NCBI RefSeq assembly: GCF_037204085.1
Contig: NZ_JBBCBW010000010.1
Span: forward strand, 100,252-164,251
DNA length: 64,000 nt
Source of the DNA: Variovorax sp037204085
GTDB lineage: Bacteria; Pseudomonadota; Gammaproteobacteria; Burkholderiales; Burkholderiaceae_C
Direction: 5' to 3'
Below the pieces are notes generated by a model. That model did not search any database. It was not told the DNA's origin and worked only from the letters and a program-made list of their open reading frames with translations. Positions within the stretch are counted from its first letter, which is position 1; each line of letters opens with the position of its first letter. Position numbers and translations under genes: made by a program. This document shows, piece by piece, positions 49,857 through 58,087 of the stretch.

Positions 49857-51131
49857 TCAAGCCTCAGCCACCGTGCCGCTGACCTCGCCCAAGCCGATGC
49901 GAATCGCGCCCTCACGCACGCAGTAGCCGCGCATGACCAGCGTGTCGCCGTCTTCAAGGAACGTGCGCTTCTCGCCATTGGGCAGCGTGATCGGCTGCTT
50001 GCCGCCGAGCGTCAGCTCCATCAGCGAGCCGGCTTCGTCGGGCTTGGGGCCCGAGAGCGTGCCGGAGCCCAGCAGGTCGCCGGGCTGCAGGTTGCAGCCG
50101 TTCACCGTGTGGTGCGTGACAAGCTGCGCGGCCGTCCAGTAGGCGGCTTCGGTGGTGTTGCCGCGCGTGAGCCTCGCGGGCGCTTCACCCGCGGCGCGCA
50201 TCTTTGCGGTCTGCAGCAGCACTTCGAGCGTGACGTCGAGCGCGCCGCTTTCGCGGTTCGCGGGCGCATCGAGGTAAGGCAGCGGCTGAGGGTCTCCCGC
50301 GGGCCGCTCGAACCTGGCGCGGAACGGCGCCAGTGCTTCCATCGTCACGATCCATGGCGACAGCGTGCTGGCGAAGTTCTTCGCGAGAAACGGGCCGAGC
50401 GGCTGGTATTCCCAGGCCTGCAGGTCCCGCGCCGACCAGTCGTTGAGCAGCGTCACGCCGAACAGGTGCTCTTCGGCCTCGCCGATGGCAATCGGCTCGC
50501 CGAGTGCGTTGCCGCGGCCGATCAGAAAACCCAGTTCCAGCTCATAGTCGAGCCGCTTCGAAGGGCCGAAGCTCGGCTCTGCAGCATCCGGCGCCTTGGT
50601 CTGCCCCTGGGGGCGCTTGAAGACCTGGCCGCTCACACCGATGGACGACGCACGCCCGTGATAGCCGATGGGCACCCACTTGTAGTTGGGCATCAGCGGC
50701 TGGTCGGGGCGGAACAGCTTGCCGATGGTGGTGGCGTGGTGAATGCCGGTGTAGAAGTCGGTGTAGTCGCCAATGCGGCAGGGCACGGTGAGCTCGGCCC
50801 GGGCCTGAGGCAGCAGCGCCTTCGACCATGCGGCCTCTTTGCCGCTGCCTTCCGCAAGGCCCGCCGAGATGGCCGCGCGAAGCGCCTGGCGGTCTTTCAC
50901 GCTGGCGTTCATCAGCGCGTTCATGTCGTCGGTATCGACCAGGCCTGCGGCCTTCAGGTCGAGCACCTGGTCGCCGATGGCCACCCCGATGCGAAAAGCC
51001 TCGCTGCTGCCCGCCGCGCGAAAGCGGCCGAAGGGCAGGTTCTGGATCGGGAAGTCGCAGCCGGCTTCATTGGCCGAGGCAACCCAGCTGCGCAGCTTCG
51101 GGTCGTGGGTGGCGTTGAGTGCGATGGTCAT
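49857..51131 (-). CDS. fahA: Fumarylacetoacetase
   Basis: 424 residues. An SH3-like N-terminal domain (about 1-120, with L-P-F-G-R-F) is followed by the catalytic fumarylacetoacetate hydrolase domain containing D-Y-T-D-F-Y-T-G-I-H-H-A, G-Y-H-G-R-A-S-S and L-D-Y-E-L-E-L-G-F. It splits fumarylacetoacetate into fumarate and acetoacetate, the last step of homogentisate breakdown. hmgA lies 40 bp upstream. Confidence 0.96.
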   Translation of the reverse strand: MTIALNATHDPKLRSWVASANEAGCDFPIQNLPFGRFRAAGSSEAFRIGVAIGDQVLDLKAAGLVDTDDMNALMNASVKDRQALRAAISAGLAEGSGKEAAWSKALLPQARAELTVPCRIGDYTDFYTGIHHATTIGKLFRPDQPLMPNYKWVPIGYHGRASSIGVSGQVFKRPQGQTKAPDAAEPSFGPSKRLDYELELGFLIGRGNALGEPIAIGEAEEHLFGVTLLNDWSARDLQAWEYQPLGPFLAKNFASTLSPWIVTMEALAPFRARFERPAGDPQPLPYLDAPANRESGALDVTLEVLLQTAKMRAAGEAPARLTRGNTTEAAYWTAAQLVTHHTVNGCNLQPGDLLGSGTLSGPKPDEAGSLMELTLGGKQPITLPNGEKRTFLEDGDTLVMRGYCVREGAIRIGLGEVSGTVAEA

Positions 51132-51171
51132 GGAATGTCTTTCTTTGGATGTGGCGCTTGTTCGTCGGCCG

Positions 51172-52482
51172 TCAGGGCTTGAACTGGTCCTTGAGGCCAG
51201 CCCAGCAATCGGCGTAGTCGGTGTCGAGCGCGGGGCTCTGCAGCGCGAAGTTCGTGGGGATGAAGCGCAAGCGGCTCTCGAACATGAAGGCCAGCGTGTT
51301 GTCGAGCTTGTGCGGCTTCAGGTCGGTGTGCGTGGCCTTGTCGAAGGCTTCCTCGTCGGGCCCGTGCGGCACCATGCAGTTGTGCAGGCTCGCGCCGCCG
51401 GGCTTGAAGCCGCCCGGCTTGGCGTCGTATTCGCCGAGCACCAGGCCCATGAACTCGCTCATGAGGTTGCGGTGGAACCATGGCGGACGGAAGGTGTTTT
51501 CCATCACCATCCAGCGCGGCGGGAAGATCACGAAATCGCAATTCGCGGTGCCCGGCGTGTCGCTGGGCGAGGTGAGCACGGTGAAGATCGACGGATCGGG
51601 ATGGTCGAAGCTGATGGAGCCGATCACCATGAAATTGGCCGTGTCGTACTTCAGCGGCGCCAGGTTGCCGTGCCAGGCGACCACGTTGAAGGGCGACTGC
51701 CTGGTCGGCGCCTTCCAGAAGCGGCCGCCGAATTTCTTCACCAGCTCGTAGGCGCCGCCGTCTTCCTCGAAGGCCGCCACGGGCGCCTGGAAGTCGCGTG
51801 CATTGGCCAGCCCGTTCGAGCCGATGGGGCCGAGTTCGGGCAGGCGGAAATGTGCGCCATAGTTTTCGCAGACATAGCCCCGGGAGATTCCGTCGGGCAA
51901 TGCCACCTTGAACACCATGCCGCGCGGCAGCACCGCGATCTCGCCGGGCTTCACGTCGAGGACGCCGAGCTCGGTCGTGATGACCAGGCGGCCCTGCTGC
52001 GGCACGATGAGCATCTCGCCGTCCGCATTGACGAAGGCGCGCTTCTCCATCGAGCGGCCCGCAAGGTACATGAGCGAGCCGATGCCGACCTGCGATTCCG
52101 CATCGCCGTTGGCCGCAATGGTGTGCATGCCGTCGATGAAGTCCACATCGGCCGCGCCGTCGAGCGGCATCGGATGCCAGCGCAGCGGCTCGGGCGGCAA
52201 GGCGATCTCGCGGTCCGCGCCGGTGGTCCAGTGCGGCTGGGCATACGGCTGGTAGCGGCCGGACACCACCGAGGGCTGGCGGCGGTACAGCCAGGTGCGG
52301 CGGTTTTCATGGCGCGGCGCGGTAAAGGCGGTGCCCGAGAGCAGCTCGGTGTAAAGGTCGAACGGGGCGCGCTGCGGGTTGTTGCGGCCCTGGGGCAGGG
52401 CACCGGCCACGGCTTCGGAGGCGTACTCGTTGCCGAAGCCGCTCTGGTAGCGCCGTTCGGCACTGGCGGTTGGATGGGTCAT
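51172..52482 (-). CDS. hmgA: Homogentisate 1,2-dioxygenase
   Basis: 436 residues of the cupin-type HGD family: Y-Q-S-G-F-G-N-E-Y near the N-terminus, and the iron site region P-P-W-F-H-R-N-L-M-S-E-F-M-G with H-N-C-M-V-P-H-G-P-D. It opens homogentisate to maleylacetoacetate. The isomerase that should act next (hmgC) is not in the window. Confidence 0.96.
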   Translation of the reverse strand: MTHPTASAERRYQSGFGNEYASEAVAGALPQGRNNPQRAPFDLYTELLSGTAFTAPRHENRRTWLYRRQPSVVSGRYQPYAQPHWTTGADREIALPPEPLRWHPMPLDGAADVDFIDGMHTIAANGDAESQVGIGSLMYLAGRSMEKRAFVNADGEMLIVPQQGRLVITTELGVLDVKPGEIAVLPRGMVFKVALPDGISRGYVCENYGAHFRLPELGPIGSNGLANARDFQAPVAAFEEDGGAYELVKKFGGRFWKAPTRQSPFNVVAWHGNLAPLKYDTANFMVIGSISFDHPDPSIFTVLTSPSDTPGTANCDFVIFPPRWMVMENTFRPPWFHRNLMSEFMGLVLGEYDAKPGGFKPGGASLHNCMVPHGPDEEAFDKATHTDLKPHKLDNTLAFMFESRLRFIPTNFALQSPALDTDYADCWAGLKDQFKP

Positions 52483-52526
52483 GGTGTTCTCTTTTCGAAA
52501 ATCAGGGCGATGGCGCCGGTAGGTGT

Positions 52527-52733
52527 TCAGCTGTCGCGCGCGGCCTCGAAAGCCTCGCGCAGCACGGCCAGCGAGCCGACGTGGTTCGCCAGCACGAGCA
52601 CGAGCCGTGCGTTGAAGGCATGGCTCTCCTCAGTGGAAAGCCCCTGGTGGGCCTCGATCAGCGCCTCGTAGAAATCGTCGGGCGCCTCGAGATTCGGCGT
52701 GGTGATCAGATGTGGTTGCATGGTGCTGCTCAT
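52527..52733 (-). CDS. DUF2783 small protein, possible MhaB-like coupling protein
   Basis: 68 residues, mostly helical, with N-L-E-A-P-D-D-F-Y-E-A-L and L-S-T-E-E-S-H-A-F-N-A-R-L-V-L-V-L-A-N-H. The ATG at 52733 overlaps the monooxygenase stop by 4 bp; a second in-frame ATG lies at 52721. In Pseudomonas putida U the 3-hydroxyphenylacetate 6-hydroxylase needs a small coupling protein (MhaB) encoded with flavoprotein MhaA. Size and position match that role here, which is an inference. Confidence 0.75.
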   Translation of the reverse strand: MSSTMQPHLITTPNLEAPDDFYEALIEAHQGLSTEESHAFNARLVLVLANHVGSLAVLREAFEAARDS

Positions 52734-54367
52734 CCCTTTGCCAGTGCGCGGTCGATGGCCGCGCGGATGTTCCCCGCCGTGGGTTGCCGCCAGCGCGCAC
52801 ACACATGCTGGTCGGGCCGCAGCAGGTACACGGTGCCGGGTAGCGCGTCGTAGCGTTGCGTCGCGAGTTCGCCTTCGGTTGTAGCGGCTTTCACGCGCAC
52901 CACGTGCAGCGGAAAGTCGCATGCCCTCAGCGCCTGCAGGCTGCGCTCGGCGGCTTCGCCCTGGCCGAAAACCAGCGCCGTGAACTGCGCCACATGGCAT
53001 TCGCGCAGCAACCAGCCGCTGCTGCCGTCGGCGCGCACCACGGGGGCGTCGGCCGCTGCGGCGCCAGGCACCATCGCACCGGCAAAGATATCGGCGTCGG
53101 GCGTGTTGAGCGGCGAGTCGCGCAGCACCGCCGGCACCGAGAGCCGCCCGCTGTTGACCAGCGTGCGCGCGAAGGCATGGCGCTTCGTCAGCTCCAGCAC
53201 CGCGTCGCGGAACAGGCGGCTCACTTCGCTCTTGGGCGTGATGAAGTCGGTCGCGCGCGTGGAATTGCGGATGTTCTCGTCGGCCGCGAATTCGCGCTCG
53301 CTCGCGTAGCTGTCGAGCAGCGCATCGGGTGCCTCGCCCTGGAGCACGGCCGCTAGCTTCCACGCAAGGTTGTCCGCGTCCTGCACGCCCGAGTTGGCGC
53401 CGCGCGCGCCAAAGGGCGACACGCCGTGCGCCGAGTCGCCCGCAAACAGCACGCGGCCATGGCGAAAGCGCTCCATGCGCTGGCACGCAAAGGTGTAGAC
53501 GCTGGCCCAGCCGATGGTGAACTGCACGCCTTCGAATCCGATGCTGTCGAGCAGTGCGCGCACGCGCGGCGTGATGTTCTCGGGCTTGCGCTCCTCCACC
53601 GGATCGGCGTCCCAGCCAAGCTGGAAGTCGACACGCCACATGCCGTCGGCCTGCTTGTGCAGCAGCACGCTCTGGCCCGGGTGGAACGGCGGATCGAACC
53701 AGAAGCGGCGCTCGGTCGGCAAATGCGCATCCATCGTGATGTCGGCGATCAGGAAGCGGTCGCGGAAGGTGCGGCCCTTGGCTTCGAGGCCCAGCATCTG
53801 GCGCACGTTGGAACGCGAGCCGTCGCAGGCCGCAACGTAGCCCGCCTGCAGCCGGTAGTCGCCTTCGGGCGTTTCCACGGTGAGAACGGCGCCTTCGTCG
53901 TTCTGCTCGATGCCTGTGACCTTGTTGTTCCAGCGCAGGTCGATCAGCGGCAGCGCTGCGGCGCGTTCGACGAGGTAGCCCTCGACGTAGTACTGCTGCA
54001 GGTTGATGAAGGCCGGGCGCTCGTGGCCGGGTTCGGGCAGCAGGTCGAAGCTGTAGACCTGCTCGTCGTGGAAGAACACCCGGCCCACATGCCACGACAC
54101 GCCCTTGCCGACCATGCGGTCGCCGCAGCCGAGGCGGTCGAACACCTCGAGCGTGCGCTTGGCAAAGCAGATCGCGCGCGAGCCGCTGGAAAGGGTGTTC
54201 TCGTTGTCGAGCAGCACCACGGGAATTTCGCGCAATGCAAGGTCGATGGCCAGCGTGAGGCCGACCGGGCCGGCGCCGACGACGACCACCGGGTGACGGG
54301 CGGGCGAGGGCGCGTCCTGGTCGGCGTGGCGCTTGTAGTCGAAGCGCAGGCTTTGATAGTCGATCAC
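52730..54367 (-). CDS. FAD-dependent aromatic monooxygenase (candidate 3-hydroxyphenylacetate 6-hydroxylase)
   Basis: 545 residues of the class A flavoprotein hydroxylase family: G-A-G-P-V-G at 31-36, the D-G motif A-C-D-G-S-R-S-N-V-R, and G-D-S-A-H-G-V-S-P-F-G-A-R-G-A-N-S-G. Starts at a GTG (54365-54367) with a GGAG site at proper distance. Lying in one operon with hmgA and fahA it would be expected to produce homogentisate; 3-hydroxyphenylacetate (MhaA-type) is the most attractive substrate. Other hydroxyaromatics are possible. Confidence 0.85.
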   Translation of the reverse strand: MIDYQSLRFDYKRHADQDAPSPARHPVVVVGAGPVGLTLAIDLALREIPVVLLDNENTLSSGSRAICFAKRTLEVFDRLGCGDRMVGKGVSWHVGRVFFHDEQVYSFDLLPEPGHERPAFINLQQYYVEGYLVERAAALPLIDLRWNNKVTGIEQNDEGAVLTVETPEGDYRLQAGYVAACDGSRSNVRQMLGLEAKGRTFRDRFLIADITMDAHLPTERRFWFDPPFHPGQSVLLHKQADGMWRVDFQLGWDADPVEERKPENITPRVRALLDSIGFEGVQFTIGWASVYTFACQRMERFRHGRVLFAGDSAHGVSPFGARGANSGVQDADNLAWKLAAVLQGEAPDALLDSYASEREFAADENIRNSTRATDFITPKSEVSRLFRDAVLELTKRHAFARTLVNSGRLSVPAVLRDSPLNTPDADIFAGAMVPGAAAADAPVVRADGSSGWLLRECHVAQFTALVFGQGEAAERSLQALRACDFPLHVVRVKAATTEGELATQRYDALPGTVYLLRPDQHVCARWRQPTAGNIRAAIDRALAKG

Positions 54368-54390
54368 GTTTGTCTCCGTGACTCGGGACT

Positions 54391-55350
54391 TCAGCCTTCG
54401 AGCGCCTTCCACATCTCGATGTCCCGCTCCGCCGTCCACACGCGCGGATCGGCATGGCCAGAAGCTTCGTCGTACGCGCGGCTCACGTCGAACGGCATGC
54501 AGTGGTCGAAGATCACCCACTGGCTGTACTTGGGCTTGAGCTTGGCGTAGGTGTTCTTGTAGACGGTGTTCAGGTCGCGCCCGGCCTTCACGCCCTCTTG
54601 CACGCTCGCATACACGTCGGAAATGAAGTTGCGCGTGCCGGTCAGGCCCTCGGCCACCTGGGCCGGCGTGGTGAGTGCGGCGCCGCGGCCCGGCACCAGC
54701 GCCGCGGGCTTGAGGGCGGCGATGTTGTCCAGCGTTTGCGGCCAGTCCTTGAAGTAGGCGTCACCCGCGTACGGCGTGGCGCCAAACTCGACCAGGTCGC
54801 CCGACAGCAGCGTGCGTTCCTCGGGCAGCCACACGACCGTGTCGCCCTTGGTGTGGCCGCGGCCGAGCTGGATCAATTGCACCTCGAGCTTGCCGAGCCA
54901 CAGCGTCATCTTGCCGGTGAAGGTCATGGTGGGCCAGGTCAGGCCCGGAGGCACCGTTTCCACGTTCTGGAACAGGCGCGGAAAGCGGCCGATTTCGCTG
55001 GCCTTGTCGGCCTCGCCGCGCTCCACGATCAGGTCGCGCGTGTCCTGGCTAGCCAGGATGTGCTCGGCACCGTAGCCGGCCGCGCCCAGCACGCGCACCG
55101 CGTGGTAGTGCGTCAGCACCACGTACTTGATGGGCTTGTCGGTCACCTCGCGGATGCGGCGCACTACGTCGGCCGCCATGGCGGGGGTGGCCTGGGTGTC
55201 GGCCACCAGCACGCAGTCGTCGCCAATGACGATGCCGGTGTTCGGGTCGCCCTCGGCCGTGTAGGCCCAGGCGTGTTCCGAGATCTGGCTGAAGGTGATC
55301 TTCTTTTCTTCCATGTCGGCCTGGCTGGCGAACTTCTTGGCTTGGCTCAT
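54391..55350 (-). CDS. MBL-fold hydrolase with degenerate metal motif
   Basis: 319 residues, metallo-beta-lactamase fold. The usual H-x-H-x-D-H motif reads H81-Y-H83-A-V-R, so both residues of the second metal site are changed, while a later G-H-T-K-G-D, a L-L-S-G-D and a F-D-H are present. One metal could still be bound. It is first gene of the minus-strand homogentisate operon, 23 bp before the monooxygenase. Function unknown; perhaps hydrolysis of a lactone or thioester side product. Confidence 0.82.
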   Translation of the reverse strand: MSQAKKFASQADMEEKKITFSQISEHAWAYTAEGDPNTGIVIGDDCVLVADTQATPAMAADVVRRIREVTDKPIKYVVLTHYHAVRVLGAAGYGAEHILASQDTRDLIVERGEADKASEIGRFPRLFQNVETVPPGLTWPTMTFTGKMTLWLGKLEVQLIQLGRGHTKGDTVVWLPEERTLLSGDLVEFGATPYAGDAYFKDWPQTLDNIAALKPAALVPGRGAALTTPAQVAEGLTGTRNFISDVYASVQEGVKAGRDLNTVYKNTYAKLKPKYSQWVIFDHCMPFDVSRAYDEASGHADPRVWTAERDIEMWKALEG

Positions 55351-55382
55351 CGTGTGTCTCCGTCGGGTGGATCGAAATTTTG

Positions 55383-55418
55383 ATTCGTCTAAAGCAAACG
55401 AATTTGCGGTTAACGAAT
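55383..55418. promoter_or_regulatory. Inverted/direct repeats in the MBL-IclR divergent region
   Basis: ATTCGT (55383-55388) and ACGAAT (55398-55403) form an inverted repeat, and ACGAAT recurs at 55413-55418, fifteen bases after its first copy. This lies within the 96-bp gap between divergent genes, 29 bp upstream of the IclR gene. Probable IclR binding region. Confidence 0.5.
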
Positions 55419-55446
55419 TTCTGAAGTGTAAGCCCGAGATCAGTTA

Positions 55447-56358
55447 ATGTCTAATCCCTTCTTCATGAACGAACAATCAGACGCCAAGGCGGCCATGGCA
55501 GCCAATGAGACCGACCGCGCCGCCCAGCGCGGCATCCAGAGCATCGAGGTGGGCGGCCAGCTGCTGCGCGCGCTGGTGCACCACGGCCGGCCGATGGCCC
55601 TGAAAGACCTGGCGCGGGAAGCCGACATGACGGCCGCCAAGGCCCACCCGTACATGGTGAGCTTCGGGCGGCTGGGCCTGATCGAGCAGGACCGCGCCAG
55701 CGGCCACTATCTGCTCGGCCCGCTGGCCTTGCAACTGGGGCTCATCAGCCTTCAGCAAGCCGACCCGGTGCACATTGCAACGCCGCTCATCGCCGGACTG
55801 GCGCAGCGCATCGGCCACACGGTGGCGCTGGCGGTGTGGGGCGCACGCGGCGCAACCATCGTGCGCACGGCCGAATCGCCCTCGCCGGTGCATGTGAACA
55901 TGCGGCACGGCACGGTTTTTTCGCTCACCAACACGGCCTCCGGCCGCGTGTTCGCCGCCTACCTGGAGGCCGAAACAGTCAAGCAATTGCTCGACGCCGA
56001 GCGCCAGCGGCAAAAGCAGCGCAAGGCGGGCGAGCAGCCGCCGCCGGCTGGCATGCCGCCGCAGCCGCCCCTGCCGTCGTGGAACGAATTCGAGCGCCAG
56101 CTGCAGGAAGTGCGCGTGCACGGCATCAGCCGCTCGGAAGGCGAGGTGATCGAAGGCGTGAGCGCCATGGCGGCACCGGTGTTCGACCACACGGGTGCCA
56201 TCGTGCTCTCGGTCACGGCCATCGGCCCGGCCGCCATCTTCGACACCGCCTGGGACGGCGAAATCGCACGCGCCCTCAAGGCCTGCGCGGGCACGGTCTC
56301 CGAGCGGCTGGGCGCAACGTCGGCCGGAAGAAACGCTTCCGCACACCTGGACCCATGA
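55447..56358 (+). CDS. IclR-family transcriptional regulator
   Basis: 303 residues: an N-terminal winged helix (about 28-90) and a C-terminal IclR effector domain with V-F-S-L-T-N-T-A-S-G-R-V-F-A-A and G-I-S-R-S-E-G-E-V-I-E-G-V-S-A-M-A-A-P-V-F. An insertion of about 25 Gln/Lys/Pro-rich residues (about 184-210) interrupts the effector domain. Divergent from the homogentisate operon, so probably its regulator. The stop overlaps the Sir2 gene start by 4 bp. Confidence 0.92.
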   Translation: MSNPFFMNEQSDAKAAMAANETDRAAQRGIQSIEVGGQLLRALVHHGRPMALKDLAREADMTAAKAHPYMVSFGRLGLIEQDRASGHYLLGPLALQLGLISLQQADPVHIATPLIAGLAQRIGHTVALAVWGARGATIVRTAESPSPVHVNMRHGTVFSLTNTASGRVFAAYLEAETVKQLLDAERQRQKQRKAGEQPPPAGMPPQPPLPSWNEFERQLQEVRVHGISRSEGEVIEGVSAMAAPVFDHTGAIVLSVTAIGPAAIFDTAWDGEIARALKACAGTVSERLGATSAGRNASAHLDP

Positions 56359-57113
56359 GCCTGGATATCACCGCTTCGTCTTCCACTCCCCCGATCGAAT
56401 CCGCCATTGCCCTGCTGAGCGCCGCCCGGCGCATCGTCGTGTTCTCTGGCGCCGGCCTTTCAAAGGCCTCCGGAATTCCGACCTATCGCGACAGCGACGG
56501 ACTCTGGATGAACCAGAACGCGCTGCAGTACTCGCATGCCGAAGACCTGCAGCGCGACCCGGCGGGATTCACGCGCTTCTGGTCGCGGCGGCTGTCCGCG
56601 GTGGAGGACGCGCAGCCGAACCCGGGGCATACCGCGCTTGCGCTGCTGCAGCGGCTGCGGCCCGCCACGCGCCTCATCACGCAGAACGTCGACGGGCTGC
56701 TGACGCTGGCCGGCGGGCTCGATGTGCTCGAACTGCACGGCTCGCTGCGCCGATGGCGCTGCGACCATTGCGGCAACCGCCAGGGGCCGTGGCCCTTTCA
56801 CCGCTGCATGCGCTGCGCCTCGCGCGCCCGGCCGGACGTGGTCATGTTCGGGGAAATGCTGAACCAGGGCGTGCTGCTCGACGCGCAGGCGGCCGCGCAG
56901 GAGTCGGACGTGTTCATGGTGGTCGGCAGCACGGCCGTCGTGTATCCGGCGGCCGAACTGCCGCAGATGGCGGCGTCGCACGGCAGCCGGCTGATCACGC
57001 TCAACATGGAGCCGTTGCCGCATCTGGACGATGCGGCGGCCGTGGTCTTGCGCGGGCCATCCGAAACCCTGCTGCCGCAGTTGCTGGCGGGGCTCGGCGG
57101 CTCGCCGGCCTGA
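56355..57113 (+). CDS. Sir2-family NAD-dependent deacetylase
   Basis: 252 residues with the sirtuin motifs G-A-G-L-S-K-A-S-G-I-P-T-Y-R (32-45), T-Q-N-V-D-G-L and E-L-H-G-S-L. A zinc module with C-D-H-C and C-M-R-C pairs follows. It removes acyl groups from lysines using NAD. It starts inside the iclR stop codon, so it may be translated together with the regulator. Confidence 0.9.
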   Translation: MSLDITASSSTPPIESAIALLSAARRIVVFSGAGLSKASGIPTYRDSDGLWMNQNALQYSHAEDLQRDPAGFTRFWSRRLSAVEDAQPNPGHTALALLQRLRPATRLITQNVDGLLTLAGGLDVLELHGSLRRWRCDHCGNRQGPWPFHRCMRCASRARPDVVMFGEMLNQGVLLDAQAAAQESDVFMVVGSTAVVYPAAELPQMAASHGSRLITLNMEPLPHLDDAAAVVLRGPSETLLPQLLAGLGGSPA

Positions 57114-57120
57114 ATGTCGA

Positions 57121-57342
57121 TCAGCTCTTCTTGCCGCCGAACAGCACCAGCGCGCCGCCCACCACGATGGCGGCCACGCTCGCCCAGGCGGGGAAGTTGA
57201 CCTGCTGCTTCTCCTTCACCGAGAACTCCAGCGGGCCGAGCTTGGCCTGATGCGTTTCCTTGGTAAAGCTGAAGCCGCCGAGCCCGAGGCCCGCGATGCC
57301 GGCCACGATGAGCAGGATGCCGGCGATGCGTGTTGCGTTCAT
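57121..57342 (-). CDS. Small two-helix membrane protein (DUF3185)
   Basis: 73 residues with hydrophobic helices at about 5-25 and 52-69 and a short loop between them, matching DUF3185. Convergent with the Sir2 gene across 7 bp. Function unknown. Confidence 0.8.
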   Translation of the reverse strand: MNATRIAGILLIVAGIAGLGLGGFSFTKETHQAKLGPLEFSVKEKQQVNFPAWASVAAIVVGGALVLFGGKKS

Positions 57343-57393
57343 GGTGAGGTCTCCTCGGGGTTATTGGTAGGTGGCGTCGAGTCGAAACAGAGC

Positions 57394-58083
57394 TTACTGC
57401 CGCGGCTGCTGGTCGACCCACTGCACGATGTCGGCCACGGCGGCATCGGTGGCTGCGGCCAGCGCCTTCACGCCGCCGGGCGCGTCGGCGCTCGGTGCCG
57501 GCCGGCGCACGGTGAAGGTGCGCTGGCCGAGCACGCGGTCGCCGCCCGTGGTGCCGCGGATCAGCGTGGCCCGCAGGCGCACCAAGCCGACGCTGCTGCC
57601 CGCCGATTCGAAGTAGTGGCTGAACTCGTCGAGCGAAATGCGCAGCGTGTCGGGCACGCGGCCCTCGGTGCGCGCGATGGTGGCGCTTTCTTCGGGGCCG
57701 AGCACCGTGCGCCGTTCGGAGAGCGCATCGCGCAGCCGCTGGCGCAGCAGCTGTGCCGGCGGCAGGCTCCAGCGCGACTGGCCGTAGGGTCGCAGCTCGT
57801 TGGCGTCCGCATAGCCGAGCCGGTAAAGAATCTGCGTGCCGTCGAGCCGCGCATTGCTCTCGATTTCGGCCAGCGCCAGCGTGGGCAGCGCGGCAGCGGG
57901 TGGATTGGCTGCCGCGGCCGGCGCGGCAATGCCGGGCCCGAAGTCGTACAGCGTGGCGCGCGCGGGCTTGTCGGGCAGCGCGCCGCAGCCGGCAAGCAGC
58001 AGCGCAAGGCCCAGTGTCAGGACGGAACCCAGGCCAAGACCGTGGGATGGACGGGAGTGCATGGCGTTCTTGTTCATGGTCAT
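57394..58083 (-). CDS. PqiC/ABC-auxiliary-type lipoprotein
   Basis: 229 residues. A signal peptide ends in the lipobox L-L-A-G-C (lipid on C33), and the rest fits the ABC-type transport auxiliary (PqiC/LptE-like) domain with R-A-T-L-Y-D-F-G and a later S-L-D-E-F-S-H-Y-F. It follows the MCE gene by 4 bp. Outer-membrane partner of the MlaEFD-like transporter. The start is uncertain: ATGs also lie at 58077 and 58062. Confidence 0.82.
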   Translation of the reverse strand: MTMNKNAMHSRPSHGLGLGSVLTLGLALLLAGCGALPDKPARATLYDFGPGIAAPAAAANPPAAALPTLALAEIESNARLDGTQILYRLGYADANELRPYGQSRWSLPPAQLLRQRLRDALSERRTVLGPEESATIARTEGRVPDTLRISLDEFSHYFESAGSSVGLVRLRATLIRGTTGGDRVLGQRTFTVRRPAPSADAPGGVKALAAATDAAVADIVQWVDQQPRQ

Positions 58084-58087
58084 CACT

